From assembly GCF_014207255.1 (NCBI RefSeq), contig NZ_JACHCZ010000007.1:186001-250000 (forward strand): 64,000 nucleotides of DNA. Direction: 5' to 3'. Positions 54,686 to 62,749 of this stretch are shown here, piece by piece. The position numbers were made by a program, and so were the translations under genes. Each line of letters starts with the position of its first letter. The first letter of the stretch is position 1. The notes beneath the pieces were generated by a model that saw nothing but the letters and a program-made list of their open reading frames with translations, searched no databases and was not told the origin of the DNA. Origin of the DNA: Pseudomonas sp. JAI120 (lineage in GTDB: Bacteria; Pseudomonadota; Gammaproteobacteria; Pseudomonadales; Pseudomonadaceae).

Positions 54686-54933
54686 AGTGCGCACTGGCGG
54701 GCCCTTTTGCATGATTTCGCGGCAGTCGATCAGGAACAGAAAAATGGCTCGGGTCGGTAAGCGAGCGGGGCGCAATTTTGGCTTCGGTCGCCAGCTTGGC
54801 TATGCTGGACCGCAAGCACTGAAAGACCTGTTTGGCGACGGCCATAGGATCGTCGAAGGGCCAGGCGACAAAATTGGCAGCAGTGAGAGTCCGAGAAAAT
54901 TGACAATGTCCATGGTGATTGCCTCTTTGGAAA
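54686..54933. other. Unassigned remnant DNA
   Basis: No intact gene. The right end (54911-54850, minus) holds the start of a LysE-like exporter gene, listed separately. Minus-strand frames in 54690-54845 are open but match no family I know. Confidence 0.4.
54850..54913 (-). pseudogene. N-terminal scrap of a LysE/RhtB-type exporter
   Basis: An ATG at 54913, 21 bp after the acyl-CoA dehydrogenase stop and preceded by AAGAGG, begins MDIVNFLGLSLLPILSPGPSTIL. The hydrophobic start and the SPGP motif near residue 17 are the universal N-terminus of LysE-family amino-acid exporters (about 205 residues). After about 21 residues the similarity is lost. Short, so tentative. Confidence 0.4.
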
Positions 54934-55994
54934 TCAACTTGCTGGCGTACTGTCGAAGATCATGTCGCGCATCAGTTCACTTGCACCGGCGGCTATAGTG
55001 CCGGCCATGGTATCTCGATACACGCGCGCCACCTCGGAGTTAAGTTGATAGCCCTGCGCACCATGCAGTTGCGCGCAAGCCTGCGCGGCGCTGAGAGGAG
55101 TTCGGTGGCGCGCAGTTTGAGGATGCAGGCGGAGCGCGTGTCGTGTTGACCTTTGCTGTGCTGCCATGCCACCTGATAGGCGAAGTGCCGTAGGACTTGT
55201 TGTTCGCCGACGAGGTCTGCCAGACGGTGCCGGACACTTTGTTTGTCGCTGAGTGGGCTACCCTGGAGCTGATGTCGACGCACGAAGCCGTCGAGTAGAC
55301 GGATGCTGTGGTGGGCCCCTCCGAGGGCTAGAAGACCTGCAACCAGGCGTTCAAAATCCAAGCCCTGCATCAGGTAGAGTAGGGCCTTGCCGGATTTGCC
55401 GAGCACATTGCAGGCCGGCACCGCCAGATGGGTGAAGTCGAGATCGCAGACGTCGGCGCTGGACCAGCCGAGCATTGGGCAAGGCGTGCGCACCAGTCCC
55501 GGGTTGTCGCCATCGATCAGTAAAAGACTGCTACTGCCCAGTGCGTGCTTGCCTTCGCCGCTACGCACCAGGGTCACGATCAGGGAGGCGCGGGAACCGT
55601 TGGCGATATAGCGTTTGCTGCCCTCAACAATAAAGCCGTTAGCCGAGGGTAGCGCCTTGCATTGCATCTGGCTGAGATCGCTTCCGGCGTGTTCTTCGCT
55701 ACCGAACAACTCCAGGTAGGCGCTGGCCATGTAGGCATGCACCCCAACCGACGCACGGATACCGGCGTACCCCAGCGCGCCCAGCTCTTCAAGGAACACA
55801 GCGCTTTCCAGAAAGCCTTCGCCACGCTGTGGCAAACCTAGCAGGCCGTGCTCGGCCAGGGTCTGCCAGGCGTTTTCGCACAGATGTCCACGTTCTTCGG
55901 CAGCGTCTGCTATTGGCAGAAGCTGGCTCTGCAGGATCTGGCGCACCTGTAGGGCAAATTCGCGATGGCCGCCGCTCAGGTAGGGGCTGGGCAT
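54934..55994 (-). pseudogene. Acyl-CoA dehydrogenase-family gene with a frameshift
   Basis: The frame from 55994 encodes about 300 residues of a flavin acyl-CoA dehydrogenase: LLPIADAAEERG, HGLLGLPQRGEGF, FIVEGSKRYIANGSRASL (the FAD-binding middle domain) and GLDFERLVAGLLALGGAHHS. Near 55085-55095, in the GC-rich string GCGCCGCGC, the reading frame shifts (net -1 or +2), and the C-terminal helix (AQACAQLHGAQGYQLNSEVA, RVYRDTMAGTIAAGASELM) continues in the next frame to a stop at 54934. Total would be about 352 residues, near family size. Without the C-terminal domain it should be inactive, unless the shift is a sequencing error. Confidence 0.8.
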
Positions 55995-56007
55995 GATCGG
56001 TTCGCTT

Positions 56008-56478
56008 TTATTTCACCGAGATCACTTGGTGTGCCGAGATGATGTCTGTCAGACAGCCAGGAATTCTGAATACTGCGTTAGGAGTACCGGCTGCGGCCCA
56101 AATTTCGTCGAACGTCAGCAGGTCTTCATCGACGAACAGCTTCAGCTCTTGCTTATGTCCGAGAGGCGGAACGCCACCGATGGTGAAGCCGGTCACCTCT
56201 TTGACGAAGTCAGCATCTGCCTTGAAAATCTTGTCGCCGACCAGGCGCGAAATGGTCTTTTCGTTCACTCGGTTCGGCCCGCTTGCCAGTACCAGCACCG
56301 GGATATTGTCGCGGGTGCGAAAAATCAGCGACTTGACGATTTGGGCCTTTTCGCATCCCAGCGCTTGGGCGGCATCGTCGGCAGTGCGGGTCGAGTCCGG
56401 CAACTCCTGAACGGTCAGGTCGAGGCCGCGCTCGTGAAGGGTGTCCTGGAATTGCTGAGCGCGTTTACTGATTGTCAT
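56008..56478 (-). CDS. YbaK/ProX-family aminoacyl-tRNA deacylase
   Basis: A 156-residue intact protein. The YbaK domain shows DDAAQALGCEKAQIVKSLIFR, GPNRVNEKTISRLVGDKIFKADADFVKEVTGFTIGGVPPLGH and the conserved late Asp/Gly motifs; the GGVPPxGH turn is the family signature. These proteins hydrolyse mischarged tRNA such as Ala- or Cys-tRNA(Pro). It overlaps the adenylation-gene relic by 14 bp and lies 13 bp before the acyl-CoA dehydrogenase relic, so it once sat in the middle of that operon yet remains open. General editing proteins of this type are also found alone in many bacteria. Confidence 0.85.
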   Translation of the reverse strand: MTISKRAQQFQDTLHERGLDLTVQELPDSTRTADDAAQALGCEKAQIVKSLIFRTRDNIPVLVLASGPNRVNEKTISRLVGDKIFKADADFVKEVTGFTIGGVPPLGHKQELKLFVDEDLLTFDEIWAAAGTPNAVFRIPGCLTDIISAHQVISVK

Positions 56479-57154
56479 AAGCGGGTTCTCCCAATGGATG
56501 AAGCGTAGATAGCAGTCGCCGATGATCGATCTTGCCGGTGGCGGACAGCGGTAGGATTTCGCAGAGTTGGATGTTGCGTGGAACCATGTAGGCCGGCAGC
56601 TGCGTAGCCAGGCTAAGACGCAGTTGCTCCGGGCAACATGAGGGGTCGACGGCGATCACGAAGGCGACCAGCGACTTCTCGTCCTGCGGTGATTCAGTAA
56701 CGGTAATGACGCTTTGTCGCACCTGCGGATGGCGGTTGAGATGGTAGGCAATTTCCCCCAACTCGATTCGAAAGCCGTTGATCTTCACCTAGTCATCAAT
56801 ACGTCCTTGGAACACTATCGCACAGTCTCCGCGGAAGTAGCCTCAGTCCCCGGTGCGATAGAGCCGTTCCTGGTGTTCGCCGATCAGGCATTCAAAGAAG
56901 CGCTCGCGGTTGACGTCTGGCAGTCCGAGGTAGCCTGGCGAAAGGCCGGGTCCGGCGAGACAGACCTCGCCGCTTTGCCCCTGTTCGCAAAGGCGACCCT
57001 GGTCAATCAGGTAGACGCGGGTGTTCTGGATCGGGAAGCCGATGGGGAGGGCGGTATCCTCGTCGCGCAGTTCGCAGAGCGGATAGTACGTCGCGAACGT
57101 TGTGCTCTCTGTCGGGCCATAGCAGGTCCTTAGCACGGCGTTGGAACACCTTCG
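56465..57154 (-). pseudogene. Stand-alone NRPS-type adenylation gene, 3' half with two nonsense codons
   Basis: One minus-strand frame carries the C-terminal part of an adenylation enzyme: A5 motif CYGPTESTTFATY, GEVCLAGPGLSPGYLG, A7 YRTGD, A8 GRIDD-VKINGFRIELGEI and A10 LPLSATGKIDHRRL with the catalytic lysine. The frame is broken by TGA (56843-56845), where YRTGD[R]GY is expected, and TAG (56789-56791), where DD[Q]VKI is expected. Both look like single C-to-T changes (CGA, CAG). The 5' half, with the phosphate loop, is missing beyond about 57154. The protein would have ended right after A10, with no carrier domain, as in free-standing activating enzymes. Confidence 0.85.
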
Positions 57155-57434
57155 GCGCCCTGGCGAGCGCCCTTACAGAGGCTGAGAGAGGGTGTATCGG
57201 CCCTTTTTGTCGGGGCTTTATTGGTGTGCTTTGGTTGCATTAAATTTTGTCTTTATGAGGTAAATCACCAATAAAATTATAATTTCTGGTTTTTTATGCT
57301 TTGTTTTGTGGTTTTTTTGAGGGGGTTAGCAATTGGTTTTCGTCTGTTTCGTTTAGTGTTTGTTCTAGCGAGCGAGGGTGAACGGCCGCGTCGGCTGCCC
57401 ACTGTCGTAACTGTCGAAAAAAGGAGAAACCGTC
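57155..57434. other. AT-rich gap before leuA paralogue
   Basis: About 280 bases with no gene. The centre is AT-rich and carries an 8-bp inverted repeat TATTGGTG / CACCAATA at 57219-57226 and 57266-57273, which could be an operator. The right end has the leuA ribosome site AAGGAG at 57421-57426. Confidence 0.5.
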
Positions 57435-59129
57435 ATGATGCTCAAGGATCCGTCCAGCAAATATCGCCATTTTAATACCGTGGACCTGCCCGACCGCCAA
57501 TGGCCCGGCAACGTGCAGGCGCTAGCTCCCACTTGGTGCAGCGTTGATATGCGCGACGGTAACCAAGCCTTGATTGAACCGATGAATGCCGAGCGCAAAC
57601 GCCGTTTTTTTGATTTGCTGGTCAAGGTGGGCTTTAAGGAAATTGAGGTGGGTTTTCCCGCCGCTTCCCAGACCGATTTTGACTATGTGCGTGAGCTGAT
57701 CGACAGCGGCTCGATTCCTGACGATGTCACGATTCAAGTGATGACGCAGGCGCGCAGTCATCTGATCGAGCGCACCTTCGAGGCTCTGAAGGGCGCTCCA
57801 CGGGCGATTGTGCATGTATACAACGCCACCGCGCCGGTGTTCCGCGATGTTGTCTTTGGTGTGGATCGTGCCGGCTGTATCGAGATTGCCACCCAAGCGA
57901 CGCGCGAGATCAAGCGCCACATGGACAACAATCCCGGTACGCAATGGACATTCCAGTATTCCCCGGAAACCTTTTGCTTCACCGAGCTGGAGTTTGCGCT
58001 GGAGATTTGTGAGGCGGTGACGGACGCGTTCGGGCCGACCCCGTCCAACAAAATGATCCTGAACCTGCCGACAACGGTGGAAGTCTCCACCGCAAATGTG
58101 TTCGCCGACCAGATCGAATGGTTCTGTCGGCATTTCAGCTGCCGTGACAGCGTGGTCATCAGCGTCCATCCCCATAACGACCGTGGCACCGGCGTTGCTA
58201 CGGCGGAGCAGGCATGTCTGGCAGGCGCTGAGCGTGTCGAGGGCACGTTGTTCGGTAACGGTGAGCGAACCGGCAATGTGGATATCCTGACGCTGGCGAT
58301 GAACCTCTACACCAGTGGCATTGATCCTCGGCTGGATTTCTCGGACATCATTCATGTCCAGCGTGAGGTGGAGTTCTGCAATCAGTTGCCGACCCATCCT
58401 CGCCACCCATACGCCGGTGAGTTGGTGTTTACGGCCTTCTCCGGTTCGCACCAGGACGCGATCAAGAAAGGCTTTGCGGCACGCCAAGCCAACCCGAACG
58501 GAATATGGGAAGTACCGTACCTGCCAATCGATCCCGCCGATATGGGCCGCAGCTATGAAGCGGTGATCCGCGTCAACAGTCAGTCGGGCAAAGGTGGCGT
58601 GGCGTATTTGTTGGAGCAGCATGGCATCGTGATGCCGCGTCGCTTGCAGATGGAATTCAGCAGCCTGGTCCAACAGGAAGCGGATGGCTCCGGCCAAGAA
58701 ATCAGTGGGGAAATGATCCTTGCCTGCTTTACCCGGCATTACCTGGAACAGGGCAAGCCTTACGCGTTGCGGATGCCAAAACTGGTCAGCGAGGGGGATG
58801 TGACCTATCTGGAAGCCGCGCTTGAACACGGTGCGCAGCACATCGACCTGAATGGCGAGGGCAACGGCCCACTGGCGGCGCTTGTCGATGCCTTTGCCCA
58901 GCGCGGCATTCACTTCGATATCGCTGATTACCACGAGCATGCCACCTGCGACGGGGCCCAGGCTGAAGCACTGGCCTATGTGGAAATTCGCGTGGGCAAC
59001 CAGTTGCTGTTCGGTGCCGCCCGCGACGGTAGCAGCTTGCTGGCTTCCCTCAACGCGGTGACCAGTGCCGTCAACCGCGCATCGCGCCTGGGCCTGCTCA
59101 GCGTGGCGAGCATCGCGGTGCCTTCCTGA
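57435..59129 (+). CDS. leuA: 2-Isopropylmalate synthase, divergent paralogue
   Basis: A 564-residue class II isopropylmalate synthase, which condenses acetyl-CoA with 2-oxoisovalerate. The TIM-barrel domain has DMRDGNQALIEPM (catalytic Arg and metal Asp) near residue 39, ATVEV-like PTTVEVSTANVFADQIEWF, and HPHNDRGTG with the metal histidines near 236; LFGNGERTGNVD follows. The C-terminal regulatory domain spans about 430-564. From memory, the usual Pseudomonas LeuA reads RDGNQSLIEPM and H-C/T-HNDRGTG; the NQALI and HPHND forms here are more like actinobacterial enzymes. It is probably a second copy, and may be linked to special metabolism. An AraC gene follows after one base. Confidence 0.88.
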   Translation: MMLKDPSSKYRHFNTVDLPDRQWPGNVQALAPTWCSVDMRDGNQALIEPMNAERKRRFFDLLVKVGFKEIEVGFPAASQTDFDYVRELIDSGSIPDDVTIQVMTQARSHLIERTFEALKGAPRAIVHVYNATAPVFRDVVFGVDRAGCIEIATQATREIKRHMDNNPGTQWTFQYSPETFCFTELEFALEICEAVTDAFGPTPSNKMILNLPTTVEVSTANVFADQIEWFCRHFSCRDSVVISVHPHNDRGTGVATAEQACLAGAERVEGTLFGNGERTGNVDILTLAMNLYTSGIDPRLDFSDIIHVQREVEFCNQLPTHPRHPYAGELVFTAFSGSHQDAIKKGFAARQANPNGIWEVPYLPIDPADMGRSYEAVIRVNSQSGKGGVAYLLEQHGIVMPRRLQMEFSSLVQQEADGSGQEISGEMILACFTRHYLEQGKPYALRMPKLVSEGDVTYLEAALEHGAQHIDLNGEGNGPLAALVDAFAQRGIHFDIADYHEHATCDGAQAEALAYVEIRVGNQLLFGAARDGSSLLASLNAVTSAVNRASRLGLLSVASIAVPS

Positions 59130-59130
59130 T

Positions 59131-59871
59131 ATGATGGCGCACACCGCATTGGCGGCGCTCGCCGGTAACTATGGCCATGGCGACATAGTGGCTTCGCATC
59201 GGCATGAAGAAGGTCAACTGGTTTATGCCATTAACGGTGTGATGCTGGTATCGGTCGTTGGGACCACTTGGGTGGTGCCTTCCGGGCATGCGCTCTGGGT
59301 CCCTTCGGGGGCGGAGCACCAAATCCGCATGACCGGCGAGGTGCGCATGCGCACCCTGTTGATCTCGCCGGGCGCACACCGGGCGTTGACGGAGGAATGC
59401 CACGTTCTCAAGGTTTCGCCGTTGCTGCGGGAGTTGATCATCGCCGCGGCCGATGAACATGACACTGAACCCGCCCTGTTGCGCCATGTGCAGATTGTCG
59501 ATCTGATTTTCTCTGAACTCGACATTGCGCAGAGGGTGCCGGCGCATGTGCCGATCCCTGATGAGCCAAGGCTTAAGTCGCTGTGTGCCGACTTTATCGA
59601 CAACCCGTCACAGGAGTCGAAACTGGAGAGTTGGGCGGTGCAACTCAATATGAGTTCGCGCACCCTGGCGCGGCTGTTCCAGAAAGAGTTGGGCATGAGT
59701 TACGGGGAGTGGCGCAAGCGCACTCGGCTGCTACTCAGCATGCAACGGCTGGCCTGCGGCGTATCGATCCTGGAAGTGGCATTGGAGCACGGCTACCAGA
59801 GCCCAAGTGCGTTTACTGCAATGTTCAAGCGCACAATGGGCTACACCCCGAGCAACTGCCGCCTGGTCTGA
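59131..59871 (+). CDS. AraC-family regulator with cupin sensor
   Basis: A 246-residue transcription factor. The N-terminal part (about 15-85) is a cupin-like sensor (HRHEEGQLVYAINGVMLVSV, then WVVPSGHALWVPSGAEHQI). The C-terminal AraC domain (about 150-246) contains two helix-turn-helix motifs: ESWAVQLNMSSRTLARLFQKELGMSYGEWRKRTRL and ILEVALEHGYQSPSAFTAMFKRTMGYTP. It begins one base after the leuA-paralogue stop, so the two are probably coupled. It may control the efflux operon or leuA copy next to it; that is inference. Confidence 0.88.
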   Translation: MMAHTALAALAGNYGHGDIVASHRHEEGQLVYAINGVMLVSVVGTTWVVPSGHALWVPSGAEHQIRMTGEVRMRTLLISPGAHRALTEECHVLKVSPLLRELIIAAADEHDTEPALLRHVQIVDLIFSELDIAQRVPAHVPIPDEPRLKSLCADFIDNPSQESKLESWAVQLNMSSRTLARLFQKELGMSYGEWRKRTRLLLSMQRLACGVSILEVALEHGYQSPSAFTAMFKRTMGYTPSNCRLV

Positions 59872-60083
59872 TACGCCCCGGCGAGCGCGCGACCCCCAAG
59901 CGTACATGGCCCCGCCTCCAGGCAGGGCCATGTCTTTGCGCGTGCCCGGCCCGTGGACGCCTGCGATAAGGCGGTCTACAGGCACATTGTCCAAATCGAA
60001 ACGATGGTTGTCTGGAACTCGGGAGATGTGCGGCCCGGTGCTCTCTTAACCTGCGCTTCTACTTGGCATTCTGGGTTTTTTCG
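59872..60083 (+). other. Gap with terminator-like hairpin after araC-type gene
   Basis: No gene seen. A hairpin with 9-bp outer stem ACATGGCCC / GGGCCATGT and an inner GCCT / AGGC stem lies at 59904-59933, just after the regulator, with only a weak T tail. The remainder should hold the promoter of the efflux operon. Confidence 0.45.
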
Positions 60084-61580
60084 ATGGGTTCGCCTTTTTT
60101 ATATGCACGGCATGGTCGTCTTTCGCTCCTGACTGTGGCGGTCGTCTTGCTGGCGGGTTGTTCCTCCTGGGTTGCCCGCACACCCGCGCAGCCACACCCG
60201 GAGCGCATTAATGCCCTAAGTCACCTGCCGCAGGGGGTTTCGGCCCAAGCGTTACCCGACCATTGGTGGCAGTTGTATAACGATCCGAAACTTGACGCGC
60301 TGGTGCAGCAGGCATTGATGCATAACCGCGACCTGGCCGCAGCCCAGTCCCATGTGCAGGCGATGTTGGCCGGGATCATGCAGGCCGATGCCGAGCGCTG
60401 GCCGTCGACCCAGGCGTCACTGGGCGCCGAGTACGGCAAGACAGCCGATGATCAGACCCTGGCCAAAGCCACCGATAGCCATGCGCCGTCCCAGTGGGCG
60501 TTCAACCCAGGCTTCGAGCTGGCTTATCAAGTGGATGTCTGGGGCCAGGTCCAGCGCAGTATCGAGCGAGCTCAGGTCCAGGCGGCCGCGGCGCAGGACG
60601 CCGAAGACTTATTGCGCATCACGGTGGTGGCGCAAACCACCCGCGCCTATGTCAATGCCTGCGCCCTGGGGGCACGCGCCAAGGTGCAGCGCCATTCGCT
60701 GGAAGTGGTCGGGCACAGCCTGGCATTGACCGATCGGCAGCGCCAGGCCGGCGTGGTGACGGATCTCGAATACACCCGTATGCAGGCGTTGCAGGGTGAA
60801 ACCCTGGCACTGCTGCCGATGTTGGAAGCACGCCGGCAAGCTGCCCTGTACGAGCTGGCGATGCTGACCGGCGTGGCCGACCTGGAACAAGGCACTAGCG
60901 CGGCGACCTGTGAGGTCGTGCCGCAACTTAATGCCGAGCTGCCGGTGGGCGATGGCTGGCAATTACTGGCGCGCCGCCCCGATATCCGTCAGGCCGAGCG
61001 AGCGCTACAAGCGGCCACGCTGCAAGTGGATATCGTCCAGGCCGACCTGTATCCGAAGGTGACCTTTGGCGCTTCAGTGTCCTCATCCGCCAACAAACCC
61101 CATGAGCTGGGAGACAGTAGCGCGGTGATGTTTGGCGTCGGCCCGCTGATTACCTGGCAATTCCCCAACTGGCGTGCCAATCGCGCGCGGGTCAACCAGG
61201 CCAGGGCGTTGGAGCGGGTGGAAGTGGCGCAATTCGAGGCCAGTGTACTCAAGGCCCTCAAGGAGGTACGCCAGGCTCTCGCGCTATACGACGGCGAACG
61301 CCGGCGCCACGCCGCGTTAAGCCAGGCCCTGGACAGCAGTCGTCAAGCCTACAAGTTGGCCCAGTTCAATTACGACGCCGGGTCTATCGACTTTCTCGAC
61401 GTGCTGGACAGCGAGCGTGAGCTGATCCGCCTGCAGGCCACGCTCGCCGATGCCGATGGCCAGCTATTGCAGCGCCAGATCAGCCTGTTTCGCGCGCTTG
61501 GCGGCGGTTGGCAGTCTTCTGCCCCCGCAACCGCTGCCCTCAGCCGCACTTCCGTCAATTTTTCCGGTACCCAGCCATGA
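60084..61580 (+). CDS. Outer-membrane efflux lipoprotein (OprM/NodT family)
   Basis: A 498-residue channel protein for a tripartite pump. A lipoprotein signal peptide ends in VVLLAGC (lipobox, Cys near residue 26). Two tandem helical repeats follow, with the starts PDHWWQLYNDPKLDALVQQAL and LARRPDIRQAERALQAATLQVDI, the latter a hallmark of NodT-type outer-membrane factors. Length fits (about 470-500). The ATG at 60084 is used because an upstream TTG would displace the signal peptide. It overlaps the adaptor gene by 4 bp. Confidence 0.9.
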   Translation: MGSPFLYARHGRLSLLTVAVVLLAGCSSWVARTPAQPHPERINALSHLPQGVSAQALPDHWWQLYNDPKLDALVQQALMHNRDLAAAQSHVQAMLAGIMQADAERWPSTQASLGAEYGKTADDQTLAKATDSHAPSQWAFNPGFELAYQVDVWGQVQRSIERAQVQAAAAQDAEDLLRITVVAQTTRAYVNACALGARAKVQRHSLEVVGHSLALTDRQRQAGVVTDLEYTRMQALQGETLALLPMLEARRQAALYELAMLTGVADLEQGTSAATCEVVPQLNAELPVGDGWQLLARRPDIRQAERALQAATLQVDIVQADLYPKVTFGASVSSSANKPHELGDSSAVMFGVGPLITWQFPNWRANRARVNQARALERVEVAQFEASVLKALKEVRQALALYDGERRRHAALSQALDSSRQAYKLAQFNYDAGSIDFLDVLDSERELIRLQATLADADGQLLQRQISLFRALGGGWQSSAPATAALSRTSVNFSGTQP

Positions 61581-62749
61581 ATATCGCTGTCGATGAAAAA
61601 ATCGCTGTCCAGGACGAGCAGGAGAAGGTGGTCGAGCAGCTCATGCATGCGCGCAAGCAACGCCGCAAACGCAACCTTATCCTGCTGGGAGGCGTTGTGC
61701 TGTCGACCGCGGCGGTGGCGTTCGGGGTGTATTGGATGACGGTTGGACGTTACCTGGAACAGACCGATGATGCCTATGTGCGTGCCGACTGGATTCCCAT
61801 CAGCCCAAAAGTCTCCGGGTATGTGGCCCAGGTGCTGGTGGAGGATGACCAGCCCGTCAAGGCCGGGGATGTGCTGGTGCGCATCGAGGACCGCGATTAC
61901 CAGGCGCGGCTGGCGCAGGCGCGTGCGCAATTGGCGGAAACCCAGGCCTCGGTCGCGGCCCAACAGGCCAACCTGCAAGTGACCGACAGCCTGATCGCTC
62001 AGCAAAAGGCCGGGGTAAACCAGGCTGAGGCCCACACCCGCAGCGTGGCGGCCGAGTTGCGCCGCGCGAGCCTTGACCAGCGCCGCTACCAGGGCCTGGT
62101 GCGCGAACACGCCGCCAGTGCCCAGCGTCTGGAAACGGCGGCTGCCAGCTATACCCAGGCCAACGCCGCAGTGGAAATCGCCAAGGCCATGCAGCGTCAA
62201 CAGGAAACCAGGTTGACCGTCGCCATTACCCGGCGCCAGCTGGCCGAAGCCTCGCTCCAACAACAGATTGCCCGGCGCAGCCAGGCCGAGGCGCAGTTGA
62301 GCCTTGCGTCTCATGCGCTGGAAGACACCTTGATCCGCTCGCCCATCGACGGGGTCGTGGGGCAGCGCAAAGTGCGTACTCGCCAATACGTCGCGCCGGG
62401 CTTGCCGTTGCTGGCGGTGGTGCCCCTGCAGCAGGCCTATGTGGTGGCCAACTACAAGGAAACCCAGTTGCGCGACATGCGCGCCGGTCAACCGGTGGAT
62501 ATCAGCGTGGACAGCTATTCGGGACGCAAGCTCAAGGGTCATGTGGTGAGCTTTTCGCCAGGTTCCGGGGCCGTGTTCGCGCTGTTGCCGTCGGATAACG
62601 CCACCGGCAACTTCACCAAGATCGTGCAGCGCTTCCCAGTGAAGATCGTCATCGATGAGCATGACGAGGGCGGGCCTATTTTGCCTGGCATGTCGGTGAT
62701 CACCACCGTTGACACCCGGTCCGGCACCCAGGGCATGACGCATGACTGA
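61577..62749 (+). CDS. EmrA-like membrane fusion protein
   Basis: A 390-residue periplasmic adaptor of the HlyD/EmrA class. One transmembrane helix (about 34-55), then TDDAYVRADWIPISPKVSGYVAQVLVEDDQPVKAGDVL (lipoyl half), a long coiled coil (about 95-230), and LIRSPIDGVVGQRKVRTRQYVAPGLPLLAVVP (second half). VVANYKETQLRDMRAGQPVDI is a motif of EmrA-type adaptors that serve MFS pumps. The start codon is in the ATGA overlap with the outer-membrane gene; its stop overlaps the pump gene start by 8 bp. Confidence 0.9.
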   Translation: MNIAVDEKIAVQDEQEKVVEQLMHARKQRRKRNLILLGGVVLSTAAVAFGVYWMTVGRYLEQTDDAYVRADWIPISPKVSGYVAQVLVEDDQPVKAGDVLVRIEDRDYQARLAQARAQLAETQASVAAQQANLQVTDSLIAQQKAGVNQAEAHTRSVAAELRRASLDQRRYQGLVREHAASAQRLETAAASYTQANAAVEIAKAMQRQQETRLTVAITRRQLAEASLQQQIARRSQAEAQLSLASHALEDTLIRSPIDGVVGQRKVRTRQYVAPGLPLLAVVPLQQAYVVANYKETQLRDMRAGQPVDISVDSYSGRKLKGHVVSFSPGSGAVFALLPSDNATGNFTKIVQRFPVKIVIDEHDEGGPILPGMSVITTVDTRSGTQGMTHD

